Source: a virus. From it: a stretch of 62,450 nt of DNA. The position numbers and the translations under genes were made by a program. Every line of letters begins with the position of its first letter. Within the stretch, counting starts at the first letter, position 1. The notes under the pieces were generated by a model. The model worked only from the letters and a program-made list of their open reading frames with translations. It did not search any database and was not told the DNA's origin. Shown piece by piece: positions 24,754 through 33,525 of the stretch. Location: the IMG/VR virus record IMGVR_UViG_3300014720_000036, positions 1 to 62,450 of that record; one strand, written 5' to 3'.

Positions 24754-25276
24754 CTTCCCCCGCTTCCTGTTGACCGTACTTGAACTCTTTGGCTGCGGCT
24801 GCATCCAACGCCTTGAGGACATCCGCCGTGAACCACTTCTCGGGATCCTTGTTGACCCTCGACTCAAAGTCAGACCTGCCATCGGGGAACTGGATCTTGT
24901 TCGACACCTTCTTGAGGATGCCGTGACCGATCCCGAGGTCGATCAGACCGTAGTAGCGGTCGAGACCGCTGTCGTAGTTGAGCAGGACATCGATGGAGCG
25001 GTTCTCCTTCGTCAGTCGGCTCTTCTGGGTCTTGCAATGGATGATGTTGCCCACGACCTCGTCATCGACCTTGTGCTTCTTCTTGCTGAGGTAGACGATG
25101 GTGGTGGCGGCGTACTTGAGACCGCTGCCGCCGCCCATCTCTTTGGTCGGGACATATGAGTTGTGGGAGATCAAGCCGTTCCCGAGGATGTAGTGGTGGT
25201 CACCCTCGACCGTGAAGTCGTAGACCTCCACAGGGGTTGCGGTCGGGGTCTTGCGGACGATTTTCAGGGTCTTCAT
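24743..25276 (-). CDS. uvsX: UvsX C-terminal half with split-intein C-part
   Basis: 177 residues from the ATG at 25276 (a TTG two codons earlier is possible). Residues 1-39 are the C-terminal part of a split intein: VEVYDFTVEGDHHYILGNGL ends with SHN, followed by Ser as the +1 residue. The remaining 138 residues continue UvsX (SYVPTKEMGGGSGLKY onwards). After protein splicing with the product of 25909-26796 a complete UvsX of about 344 residues would form. The junction lies in the NHTYD/GGGSG region of the recombinase core. UvsX is the T4 RecA-like strand-exchange protein. Confidence 0.93.
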   Translation of the reverse strand: MKTLKIVRKTPTATPVEVYDFTVEGDHHYILGNGLISHNSYVPTKEMGGGSGLKYAATTIVYLSKKKHKVDDEVVGNIIHCKTQKSRLTKENRSIDVLLNYDSGLDRYYGLIDLGIGHGILKKVSNKIQFPDGRSDFESRVNKDPEKWFTADVLKALDAAAAKEFKYGQQEAGEDAE

Positions 25277-25308
25277 GCTCAATACTCCATAACCATATAT
25301 ATGGACTG

Positions 25309-25941
25309 ATGGGAAGGGTCACTCACAAACATCACATCGTGCCAAGACATGCAGGGGGATCGGACTCCGAGGACAACATCATCGAACTTACCGTGGAGGA
25401 ACATGCCGAAGCCCACAGACTTCTGTACGAAAAGAACGGTGATCCACGAGACTTCGTTGCTTGGAAGATGTTGAGCGGCAAGACCGAGGAAGCGGAGATC
25501 GCAAGGATGGAATTGTCGAAGCAAGGCTTCGTGAAGTTCCTTGCCTCGGATCGAAAGGGCGAGTGGCAGCGCAAAATATCTCGCAGCCTCACGGGCAGGA
25601 GTCCATCCCAAGAAAGCAATGACAAGAGATCGGAATCCTTGCGAAAGGCGTATGCCGAGGGAAGGATGTCTTGTTGGTTCAGCACGGCAGACAAGGAATT
25701 CTTCAGGGGAAACTACGACCCAATTAGGTTAGCGGAGGGCAGACGGGTATCTTCCCGATGGAGAGACTCGGTCACTTCGGACGAATACCGAATGAAACGG
25801 TGCATCAAGAATGCCAAGTCACGGAAAGTGATCGTCAATGACATCGAATATCCGAGCATCCGCAATGCCGCAAAATCGCTAGGCATCCCATACAGTCGAT
25901 TGAGATCGCTACTCGACGGCAAGGATTTCCTCACCCTCTGA
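25309..25941 (+). CDS. HNH homing endonuclease between the halves of uvsX
   Basis: 210 residues, the only clear plus-strand gene in the window. N-terminal HNH motif: THKHHIVPRHAGGSDSED then NIIELTVEEHAEAHRL. C-terminal region SRKVIVNDIEYPSIRNAAKS is a NUMOD1-like DNA-binding helix-turn-helix typical of homing endonucleases. The start at 25309 (MGRVTHKH) is chosen because upstream sequence belongs to the minus-strand gene. Its 3' end overlaps the intein N-part by 33 bp, convergent. It presumably cuts intein-less uvsX alleles so the element can spread. Confidence 0.9.
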   Translation: MGRVTHKHHIVPRHAGGSDSEDNIIELTVEEHAEAHRLLYEKNGDPRDFVAWKMLSGKTEEAEIARMELSKQGFVKFLASDRKGEWQRKISRSLTGRSPSQESNDKRSESLRKAYAEGRMSCWFSTADKEFFRGNYDPIRLAEGRRVSSRWRDSVTSDEYRMKRCIKNAKSRKVIVNDIEYPSIRNAAKSLGIPYSRLRSLLDGKDFLTL

Positions 25942-26796
25942 GATTTCCGAGATCGGCTTCCACTCCCCGTCACGACACATGAACTTGTGGTTCGGTGTGG
26001 CATGAAACACCGATCCGTCACTCAACTCGACTTCCACGGTGGAATCTGATTCGTAACGGAAGAGTTCCGTGACCTTGGACGATCCTGCCATCGTCCTAAC
26101 CTCATCACCGACAACGATATCGGTGATGGGGACCACGGAACCGTTAGCGAGAGTAACGGACGCATGAGAAGATAGACAACCCACGACATCGTAAGTGTGG
26201 TTGGTCACGATCAGGGGCATGTTGTACTTGCCCAACTTCAGGGTGACCGTGCGGAAGACGGACTTGATGACCTGACTGCGGGTCATGTCCCTGACCTCCT
26301 TGCCCTCGGCGGAGTCGTTCATCTCCTTGGAGGTCGAGAGCATCCCGAGGCTGTCGAGGACGATCATGGTCGCCCTTTGCTCGGACTTCTCCAACTTGCC
26401 GTAGTTGTCGATGATCTGAATGACCTGATGACGGAACTGCTCGACCGTGGCGATGGGGAACACCGCAACACGGTTCTTGTCGAGCCCACGGCTGACGATC
26501 ATCTCGCTCGTCACCGCCTGTTCGCTGTCGAAGTACAGGATCACCCCCTCGGGGTTGTCCTTGAGGAACTGCGCTGCGATTCCGAGGGCGAAGTATGTCT
26601 TGCCCGTGGCGGACTCACCTGCGATGCCGAGGATCTTGTTGTTCGGGATGCCGCCGTTGAGGGAGCCCGAGACGAGTGCATTGAAGGCGTAGGAGCCCGT
26701 GTCGATGAAGCCCGAGACATCGGCTTCAAGACCGTCGTTGGCGATGGCTGCGTACTCGTTGCCGCTGCTCTTGACGAGAGACTTCAGGAAGTTCAT
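25909..26796 (-). CDS. uvsX: UvsX N-terminal half with split-intein N-part
   Basis: 295 residues. Residues 1-206 are the UvsX N-terminus with Walker A GESATGKTYF (60-69) and MIVLDSLGML, ending NHTYDVVG. Residues 207-295 are an intein N-part: first residue Cys, then LSSHASVTLANGSVVPITD (block A) and SVFHATPNHKFMC with the TxxH motif (block B), and a stop right after the block-B region. The C-part is at 24743. Between the halves lies an opposite-strand endonuclease gene. The 5' region has CTAAATC but no TAAATA. Confidence 0.93.
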   Translation of the reverse strand: MNFLKSLVKSSGNEYAAIANDGLEADVSGFIDTGSYAFNALVSGSLNGGIPNNKILGIAGESATGKTYFALGIAAQFLKDNPEGVILYFDSEQAVTSEMIVSRGLDKNRVAVFPIATVEQFRHQVIQIIDNYGKLEKSEQRATMIVLDSLGMLSTSKEMNDSAEGKEVRDMTRSQVIKSVFRTVTLKLGKYNMPLIVTNHTYDVVGCLSSHASVTLANGSVVPITDIVVGDEVRTMAGSSKVTELFRYESDSTVEVELSDGSVFHATPNHKFMCRDGEWKPISEISEGEEILAVE

Positions 26797-26826
26797 AGGG
26801 TGGATCTCGCAGAATGATTTAGGTGT

Positions 26827-27576
26827 TCAATCGTCCGTATCGGGTGGAGCCTCGCAGAAACCGTCGAAGGTCTCGTATGAGTAGCCCGAGTCCGTGATCG
26901 CTCCAAGCACGGTGTCCAACTCATCGGGGGTCACATGCGCCCGTGCGTGGGTACCCGTGTGCGCAGGTGCGCCCACGGGTCGTATATCGTGGAAGATGAT
27001 GACGGGGCTCACCCCCTCTTCGACCCCTGCCCTGATCTTTTCAACCACCCTGAGGAGATCTCCCCCACGAATCTTGGATTCGGTCGGAACTCCCTGTGTG
27101 TCCATCGTGGATTGCAGGGGAATCGTCCTTCCGCCCGAAAGCATCGTTCCTGAGTTGGCCGAGCGGACGAAGCAGAACAGACGCTCCACCTCGGAGAACA
27201 GGGCATCATCGAACTTGGTGTGTGGGAATGCGAAATGGGTCGGATCGAATCCCGCCTCGACCATCTCCTCCATGGCGGGGATCACCTCGTCATCGATGTA
27301 CTTGTCGATCCCGTATCTCTTGCTGTATGCAAGGGCATCACGGTGCTTCTTTCCATGGCAACCTATGACATGACCATCCGAGCGGAGGTCGTGGAGCATG
27401 TCGATCTCTTCGTCGCCGAGGAGGAAAAACGAGTCCACATAGAACACAGCCTTCGCTCTGTGATTCTTCAGGATCGCCCTCGCACCGTGCCAATGGGAGA
27501 CCGAGTGGTCATCGAAGCACAGATGGACATGCGGATGGCGCACATCCTTGTCGAGGAACCTGCCGATGGGCTGCAT
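26827..27576 (-). CDS. Polysaccharide deacetylase (NodB family)
   Basis: 249 residues. The NodB motifs are visible: VHLCFDDH (catalytic Asp pair), GCHGKKHRDA (metal His), FAFPHTKFDD and VIIFHDIRP (last catalytic His). These enzymes remove N- or O-acetyl groups from peptidoglycan or capsule. No signal peptide. A linker near the C-terminus (GAPAHTGTHARAHVTPDE) is encoded by the dispersed GC-rich repeat. A TAAATA box starts 5 nt before the ATG. Role could be host-wall or glycan modification. Confidence 0.85.
   Translation of the reverse strand: MQPIGRFLDKDVRHPHVHLCFDDHSVSHWHGARAILKNHRAKAVFYVDSFFLLGDEEIDMLHDLRSDGHVIGCHGKKHRDALAYSKRYGIDKYIDDEVIPAMEEMVEAGFDPTHFAFPHTKFDDALFSEVERLFCFVRSANSGTMLSGGRTIPLQSTMDTQGVPTESKIRGGDLLRVVEKIRAGVEEGVSPVIIFHDIRPVGAPAHTGTHARAHVTPDELDTVLGAITDSGYSYETFDGFCEAPPDTDD
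26937..26980. repeat. Dispersed GTGCG/CCCGTGCG repeat, copy in deacetylase
   Basis: Palindrome-rich GC tract (CCCGTGCGTGGGTACCCG, GTGCGCAGGTGCGCCCAC) read in frame as a His/Thr/Ala linker. Same family as 4644, 13875, 45673, 52150 and 61036. Confidence 0.65.
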
Positions 27577-27581
27577 GGACC

Positions 27582-27587
27582 TATTTA
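27582..27587 (-). promoter_or_regulatory. TAAATA box 5 nt before deacetylase ATG
   Basis: CCCTAAATAGG on the minus strand between the polymerase stop and the deacetylase ATG. Only 5 nt separate box and ATG, so a transcript from it would be leaderless. Confidence 0.55.
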
Positions 27588-27594
27588 GGGTCGA

Positions 27595-30129
27595 TCAGGC
27601 GAACAGGGTGTCGAGGCTAGCCTCGTCCTCGACCTTCCAGCCGACGATGTCGAGCAGTTTCTTGAGGGGCTCAAGGAAAGCCTTGTCGAACTGCATCTCC
27701 CTGTCGATGTAGCGATCCAAGCCGAACTCTTCGGGAAGCACGGTCACGAACGAGATGACATGCTCACGGATCGGGTTCGGCTCCTTGAGATAGCAGAACT
27801 TGATCTTGTCCCCCTCCCTGATGAGGGGGTACGACTTCGTGAGTTTCTTCGTCTTGACGAGATGGTTGTATATGAGTCCACCCTTGACGGCGATGGGTGT
27901 GGACTTCTTGTAGATCGACGCTGCGTCTGCATACTCGTCAAGGTTGTTGCACCCACGGGGGAACGAGATCTGCTGCACCGAGAGCCCCATGAACTCGTCG
28001 TGGAATCCATCCACGAATGACCGAAGGGCACCCTCGTCAGATGTGAGGATCAGACTGATCGCCTGATGGAGGCTGCTGCGAACGACCTGCGGAGTCGATG
28101 ACCGCACGACCTCAAGACCCGTCACCTTGATGTCGGGTTCGTCCATGTAGACATCGTCCTCGCCCATGTGTACGGCGAGGCAGTACCTCTTCTTCGCAGC
28201 CCACAGTCCACGCATTGCGATGTTCTCACGCTTCATGCTCATGCGGTTCGCATATGCGTTCATGCCGACCGAGAGTTCTTCGTACCACCTTGAAATCCTT
28301 GGGAGGATGATCTCGTTGCAAGACCTATTGAGGAACTGCACCGTCTCCTTGGTGGGTTTCTCACCGAGGACCTTGGAGACCAATGGACCGAGGTGCAGGT
28401 ACACCGAGTCCGTGTCGGAGGCGATGACATAGTCGTGACCTTCCGTGGCGCAGGTCTTGTTGAGGAAGCGGTTCAACTTCTGTTCGATCCACTTGATCGA
28501 CAACTTGCCCGACCATGTGATCGCCTCGGCGATGCGGAGGTCGTAGTATCGGAAGTACTGGTTGCCCATGGCACCGAATGCCGAGTTCAACTGCACCTTG
28601 CGGACGAGTTGGAAGTTGTGGTACTTCGATACCTCCTTCTTTTTCGCCCCTACCTCCTCGGGGGAAGCCTTGTCCGAGTTCTTTTTCAGCCAACCCTTGG
28701 CTTCGACCGAGAGCCTCTTGTATTCCTTACGCTGCTTGTACATCGTGTCCATGAGTTCGGGGAGGAACCCATGGATGTCCCTGCGGTACATGGTGCCGTT
28801 ACCCGCCACGGAGAGATTGCGCTCCCGTGCGGAGGCAAGGGCGGGGGCAAACTTCTCGGGATCGGCGAGAAGGGTGTCCGCAGTCATGTCGGGGATCCTC
28901 TCGTCGGCGATGGTCTCGGGTGAGAGGTTGTACTGCATGATGAGGTGCGGGTACAGACTGTCGAGGTCGAACGAGGCGACCCACTCATAGGGGCTCGGCT
29001 TCGGCTCCTTCACATAGGCACCCGCAAACTGCTCACGCTTCTCGACCGATGGCTTCGGAGGAATGGCGATCCTCTTGGTCCGCAGGTAGTGGTAGATGAT
29101 GCTGTCCCACATGCGCACCTGCGAGAAGACATCGTCAAGGTTCGTCCGTGCGCTGTAGGCGAGTGCCTGAGCGAGTTCGATCAGCCGCAACTTGTCCTCA
29201 AGTTGGAGGACGAGGCGGGTGTCCTTGATGTTGTACTCCATGAACCGTTGGAAGTCCTGCTTGTACAGGTTGGAGAGGGTACCGATATCGGAGTAGTCGA
29301 TCTTGCCCTCGCCGAGTTCGATCATGGCGATGTGCTGCAACTTGTACGATTCACGGGTGACGAAGGTGAACTTCTTGTACAGGTCGTAGTAGTCAAGTAC
29401 CGAGATCCCCGCAAGGTCGTAGACCTGATTGTCTCTGTCCATCACGACAACCTTGCGGCTGCGGATCTCGCCCCATGGGGATAGCCTCTTGACCGCCTTG
29501 GGACCGAGGATTCGGCTGATCCTGCCGTGGAGATAGGGGATGTCGTACAGTTGGGCGTTCCACCCCGTGACGATGTCACAGTCGAGTTCCTCCCAAATGT
29601 CGAGGAACCTGTGCAGGAGACTCGCCTCGTCTGTGAACGAGTGGCACACGGCACCCTCGACGGAAAACTCCCCGAGCCCGAGGGCGTGTACCTCGTTTCC
29701 TTGGATCATCGTGATGGCATTGACACGCTCTCGGGGGTCATCGACCAAAGCGAACCCATCCTCGCTCTCGACCTCAATGTCGATGGAAAGGACACGGATG
29801 AAGGCGGGATCATACGGGATCTCGCCGTCGCTTCCGTACCTGTCAGCGATGAACTGATACTCGGGGTCGATGTCGCCATAGACACCGAAGCCGCCTACCC
29901 CATCGTACTGACCGACGAACTGCCTCGCCTCGTACATGGTGTCGAAGTCGATGGGATCGACCATCCTGCCGTCGATGGTTCGCCACGATGTCCCCTTCGG
30001 CTTGCTCGTCGTGACGAACAGGGTCGGTCGGTAGGTGAGGGATTCGTGGAGTCGGCGACCCTTCTCGTCGTAGCCCCTGTGGAGGATGCGACTGCCCTTG
30101 GTGCTGACGGCGGTGTAAAAGGGCTTCAT
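27595..30129 (-). CDS. 43: DNA polymerase, family B, T4 gp43-like
   Basis: 844 residues from MKPFYTAVSTKG at 30129; a longer in-frame upstream extension overlaps the methyltransferase gene and is not used. Exonuclease motifs: SIDIEVESEDG (Exo I), TGWNAQLYDIPYL (Exo II), EYNIKDTRLV (Exo III). Polymerase motifs: FDLDSLYPHLIMQYN (A), LNSAFGAMGN (B), ASDTDSVYL (C). Motif A has SLYPH where SLYPS is usual. A complete replicative polymerase with proofreading, expected to run with the clamp genes at 35380-38147. Starts with a 4-bp overlap of the upstream gene. Confidence 0.95.
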   Translation of the reverse strand: MKPFYTAVSTKGSRILHRGYDEKGRRLHESLTYRPTLFVTTSKPKGTSWRTIDGRMVDPIDFDTMYEARQFVGQYDGVGGFGVYGDIDPEYQFIADRYGSDGEIPYDPAFIRVLSIDIEVESEDGFALVDDPRERVNAITMIQGNEVHALGLGEFSVEGAVCHSFTDEASLLHRFLDIWEELDCDIVTGWNAQLYDIPYLHGRISRILGPKAVKRLSPWGEIRSRKVVVMDRDNQVYDLAGISVLDYYDLYKKFTFVTRESYKLQHIAMIELGEGKIDYSDIGTLSNLYKQDFQRFMEYNIKDTRLVLQLEDKLRLIELAQALAYSARTNLDDVFSQVRMWDSIIYHYLRTKRIAIPPKPSVEKREQFAGAYVKEPKPSPYEWVASFDLDSLYPHLIMQYNLSPETIADERIPDMTADTLLADPEKFAPALASARERNLSVAGNGTMYRRDIHGFLPELMDTMYKQRKEYKRLSVEAKGWLKKNSDKASPEEVGAKKKEVSKYHNFQLVRKVQLNSAFGAMGNQYFRYYDLRIAEAITWSGKLSIKWIEQKLNRFLNKTCATEGHDYVIASDTDSVYLHLGPLVSKVLGEKPTKETVQFLNRSCNEIILPRISRWYEELSVGMNAYANRMSMKRENIAMRGLWAAKKRYCLAVHMGEDDVYMDEPDIKVTGLEVVRSSTPQVVRSSLHQAISLILTSDEGALRSFVDGFHDEFMGLSVQQISFPRGCNNLDEYADAASIYKKSTPIAVKGGLIYNHLVKTKKLTKSYPLIREGDKIKFCYLKEPNPIREHVISFVTVLPEEFGLDRYIDREMQFDKAFLEPLKKLLDIVGWKVEDEASLDTLFA

Positions 30130-31304
30130 GCGAATAGATCGGTGAGTGGGATCGGGCACTCCTTCGTGATCCTGTCGGTTGCGATCTTGATGTATTCGGG
30201 GTTCAGTTCGGTTCCGACGAAGTTCCTGCCGTGCTTGAGGGACACGACACAGGTGGTTCCCGATCCCGTGAAGGGGTCGAGGACGATGCCACCTTCGGGA
30301 CATCCCGCTAGGACGCAAGGTTCGATGAGATCGGGAGGGAAGGTGGCGAAGTGCGCTCCCTTGAACGGCTTCGTGGTCACCGTCCACACCGAACGCTTGT
30401 TGCGAGTGCCATCGCTTTCATTCATAAGACCACGCAGCCCCCTGTTGTCACCAGCAATGTTATCTGCGTTCTTGTTGTTCTCTGCTCGTCCGCTTCCTTT
30501 CGTGTGGTATCTGTTGTGGTGATCCGAATATGTCGCCTTCTCCTTGATCGCTTCATTGTCGTAGTAGTACCTCGGGTTCTTCGTCAGGAGGAAGATGTAT
30601 TCGTGTGCCTTGGTGCAGCGGTCTTCCACGCTTTCGGGCATGGGATTGGGCTTGTGCCAGATGATGTCCTGACGGAGATACCAACCATCAGCCTGTAGTG
30701 CAAAGGCGACACGCCACGGGATGCCGATCAAGTCCTTCGTCTTCAATCCCACCTGATCCCTGCGGTTGGCGGGGACGAAGTCGGTCGGCATGCTGCGATA
30801 GTTTCCGTTCGCCACGGTCTGCGGCGGAGGGGCGCAGTTCTTCGCCGACATGTACGAGTCGCCGAGGTTCAGCCACACCGTGCCATCGTCACGGAGTACC
30901 CTGCGGACGGAACGGAAGACCTCGACCATCTTGGAGACATACCCCTCTACCGTGTCTTCCTGACCGATCTGCGAGTCCGTGCGCTTGGCTCCGCACTTTT
31001 TGCACAGGTGTCGGTGCTGTATGCCCTTGCCGATCTGCTCGTCATGTACCCGTGTGCGTGTGCTGCCGTCCATACGCTCACCCACGGCTATCATGGACTT
31101 CTTCTGCCTCATGCGTTCTTCCATAGCAGTCTCATCAATGTGATCGCAGTTGGAGTCACCTCCCTCCCATGTTCCCGTTCCGTAGTCACGGAGTCCGAAA
31201 TACGGAGGAGATGTGATGCAAGTGTGGACGCAGCCATCGGGCAGAGTCCTCATTCCTTCGATACAGTCGCCTAAGATGATGTTGTAGCGGTGGTCTTTGG
31301 TCAT
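30126..31304 (-). CDS. DNA methyltransferase (TSPPY type)
   Basis: 392 residues from MTKDHRYNIILGDCIEGM. Catalytic TSPPYFGLRDYG (motif IV) and VLDPFTGSGTTCVVS (motif I), order as in beta-class DNA methyltransferases; TSPPY is commoner among N4-cytosine than N6-adenine enzymes. Between them lies a variable target-recognition region. First of three methyltransferase genes in a row, each overlapping its neighbour by 4 bp. No restriction endonuclease partner in the window, so self-protection or evasion is more likely than restriction. Confidence 0.85.
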   Translation of the reverse strand: MTKDHRYNIILGDCIEGMRTLPDGCVHTCITSPPYFGLRDYGTGTWEGGDSNCDHIDETAMEERMRQKKSMIAVGERMDGSTRTRVHDEQIGKGIQHRHLCKKCGAKRTDSQIGQEDTVEGYVSKMVEVFRSVRRVLRDDGTVWLNLGDSYMSAKNCAPPPQTVANGNYRSMPTDFVPANRRDQVGLKTKDLIGIPWRVAFALQADGWYLRQDIIWHKPNPMPESVEDRCTKAHEYIFLLTKNPRYYYDNEAIKEKATYSDHHNRYHTKGSGRAENNKNADNIAGDNRGLRGLMNESDGTRNKRSVWTVTTKPFKGAHFATFPPDLIEPCVLAGCPEGGIVLDPFTGSGTTCVVSLKHGRNFVGTELNPEYIKIATDRITKECPIPLTDLFA

Positions 31305-32047
31305 TGCATGAGTCCGTGCAGACCCATGCACCTCTCCGCACGATCCTTGGCGATGAGGACGGCATTCGGATTGCTGTCCACGCCGACCACATTCCTGCCG
31401 AGGCGCAACGCCGCCTCAACGGTCGTGCCCGAGCCACACATGGGGTCTAGGACTAGATCGCCCCTATCCGTGTACGCTTTCATCAACCTCTCAAGGAGTT
31501 CAAGAGGTTTCTGTGTTGGGTAGCCGTTCCTCTCCTTCGCCGTGGTCGAGAGGATGCCGATCTGCCACCAATCATTCATAATGCGACCATCGGGATGGAA
31601 CCCCTCCCTGCCGCCGTAGTCCCTCGGGTACGGCTCACGGATCAGGTTGAAGCGGCAGAGGTCGGCATCCTTGGCATACACGAAAAGGTTGTCGTGCTTC
31701 CGTGAGAAGTGACGCTTCGATGCCCCGCCCGAGGCGTAGCACCAAATGATCTCGTTGCGGAAGTTCCTCGGGAGGAAGATGTTCTCAAGGGACATCCTCA
31801 CACGGTGGGAGGCATGCCAATCGACATGGACGCACAGGTTCCCGTGGGGCTTGAGGATTCGCCGTGCCTGTACGAAGGTCGAGATCAGCATCCCCATGTA
31901 GTGGTCGATGCTGTTCCACTTGTCGCTGAACTCCCCGAAGTCCCTGTCGCAGTAGTACGGGGGGTCGAGGTAGATGAAGTCGTACTTGTCGGAAGGCTCA
32001 CCGACCATGAAGTCGATGGCATCGGAGTTGAAGACCTCGTAGTTCAC
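31301..32047 (-). CDS. DNA methyltransferase (DPPY, type III Mod-like)
   Basis: 248 residues. FIYLDPPYYCDRDFGEFSDK (motif IV, DPPY) and GDLVLDPMCGSGTTVEAALR (motif I). The order and YPTQKPLELLERLMKAYT segment match beta-class N6-adenine methyltransferases. Overlaps both neighbours by 4 bp. Target sequence not deducible. Confidence 0.88.
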   Translation of the reverse strand: MNYEVFNSDAIDFMVGEPSDKYDFIYLDPPYYCDRDFGEFSDKWNSIDHYMGMLISTFVQARRILKPHGNLCVHVDWHASHRVRMSLENIFLPRNFRNEIIWCYASGGASKRHFSRKHDNLFVYAKDADLCRFNLIREPYPRDYGGREGFHPDGRIMNDWWQIGILSTTAKERNGYPTQKPLELLERLMKAYTDRGDLVLDPMCGSGTTVEAALRLGRNVVGVDSNPNAVLIAKDRAERCMGLHGLMQ

Positions 32048-33525
32048 TCAAAGAGTCCCTTCAGGTCGTTGTTCACCATGCTCGACGCAGCGTGGTCGAT
32101 GCGGTGTTTGGCGATCTCCGCATACTCGGGGTTCATTTCGATCCCCACGAATCGGAAGCCTTCAAGCATCGCCGCCTTCCCTGTCGATCCGCTGCCCATG
32201 AACGGGTCGAGGACGATCCCGTTTGGTTGAGTCACTAGACGGCAGAGATAGCGCATAAGGGCGGTGGGCTTGACGGTTGGGTGGTAGTTACGGGGCGAAA
32301 TAACGCGGTTCAGCCCGATGTCTTGTCCCTTGTCGTATCCCTCTCCGTTCAACTGTGCGCCGTTTGACATCCCAGACTTGCGCTCCTCCAACCCCTCGCA
32401 CCCCTCGTCCCGATCCGCCTTGCTCGCCTTGGCGCAGTAGAAGAAGCGGGCGGCGGAGCCTCTGTCGCCGTAGCCTATGTCGCCCTGTGGACTCCCCGCT
32501 GTGCCGAAATGAGAGACTGTTTGGTTGCCACGAACAGCCACGCCAGCCTTGACGCTTGGAAACAGCCCCACCACCTCGTCGCTTCCGTCGTGGATGAGGT
32601 TGGCGGGGAAGCGACCGACCTCGCTGTGTTGGTTCGCTTTGGTCGAATCGTAGTTGTCACCCAAACCTGTTTGGGAAGGTCTGCCGTTCGCACCGCATTT
32701 ATAGTCCCCGTTCAACTCCACCCTGCAACCATCCACATTGATCGCCCCCGTCCCATGCCGCAATACATTCTTCGCAACCGTGCCACACAGCGGCTTGCGG
32801 GCGACGATGATCGGTTCCCATGCGGGCTTCAGGGCTGTTCCCCAACCTTGCCATTGCTTTGCCGCTTCGGTGGCAGGAGCGGTGATGTCCACGACTCTGC
32901 TTGACGAAACGGAGTTGGGGCGTTTTGCAAAGTCATCGCCGCCGCTACGAGCGTGCTTCACATGACCAAGTTTTTCCCCGATGGCTTCATACATATCCTC
33001 CGCCCAATCAGGAACCTTGCCAAATTTCTCACAGAGCATGACGAACTTATCTTCTGGCAGGGTTTGCGGACACGGCGTATTTTCACCGAGGTAGTGGTCG
33101 ATTTGGCGTGTCGTGACACCACACGCAGAAGCAAGAGCCTCCCTAGTGCCAAGCGATTTCAGCCACGGGCGGATCACTTCGTTGCTGGCTCGTCGCTTGT
33201 CAATCGCCTTGCTCACATCATGGCTCTTGGGGAACCCCGATCCGTAGACCCACATGATGCAGTCCCGAATCTCCCATCCTGCATCCTCAATGGCACAGGC
33301 AAGGCGGTGGTAAGTGCGGGTTCCTCCGAAAGCGAGAAGATGCGCACCTGGCTTGGCGACACGGATGGCTTCGATCCAAAAGTCCTTCGCAGGGATTCCA
33401 TGATCCCATTCCTTCCCCATGAACTCAAGTCCATAGGGAGGATCGGTCACGATGGAGTCGATGGAGTCGGGGTCGAGTTCCCGCATCTTGTCGAGGCAGT
33501 TTCCGATGAGGATTTCGTAGTTCAC
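32044..33525 (-). CDS. DNA methyltransferase with inserted domain
   Basis: 493 residues, about 200 longer than its neighbour. TDPPYGLEFMGKEWDHG (motif IV) and VLDPFMGSGSTGKAAML (motif I). Residues about 105-200 hold an insertion between the catalytic motifs that includes LASACGVTTRQIDHYL, which reads like a helix-turn-helix and may be the target-recognition region. A C-terminal RDYHP-like segment (PRNYHPTVKPTALMRYLCRL) is typical. Third of the tandem set. Confidence 0.85.
   Translation of the reverse strand: MNYEILIGNCLDKMRELDPDSIDSIVTDPPYGLEFMGKEWDHGIPAKDFWIEAIRVAKPGAHLLAFGGTRTYHRLACAIEDAGWEIRDCIMWVYGSGFPKSHDVSKAIDKRRASNEVIRPWLKSLGTREALASACGVTTRQIDHYLGENTPCPQTLPEDKFVMLCEKFGKVPDWAEDMYEAIGEKLGHVKHARSGGDDFAKRPNSVSSSRVVDITAPATEAAKQWQGWGTALKPAWEPIIVARKPLCGTVAKNVLRHGTGAINVDGCRVELNGDYKCGANGRPSQTGLGDNYDSTKANQHSEVGRFPANLIHDGSDEVVGLFPSVKAGVAVRGNQTVSHFGTAGSPQGDIGYGDRGSAARFFYCAKASKADRDEGCEGLEERKSGMSNGAQLNGEGYDKGQDIGLNRVISPRNYHPTVKPTALMRYLCRLVTQPNGIVLDPFMGSGSTGKAAMLEGFRFVGIEMNPEYAEIAKHRIDHAASSMVNNDLKGLFE

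Noticed and set aside
30130-30387. Upstream in-frame extension of DNA polymerase
   Set aside because: Overlaps the methyltransferase gene fully; MKPFYTAVS at 30129 fits family start and overlap spacing.
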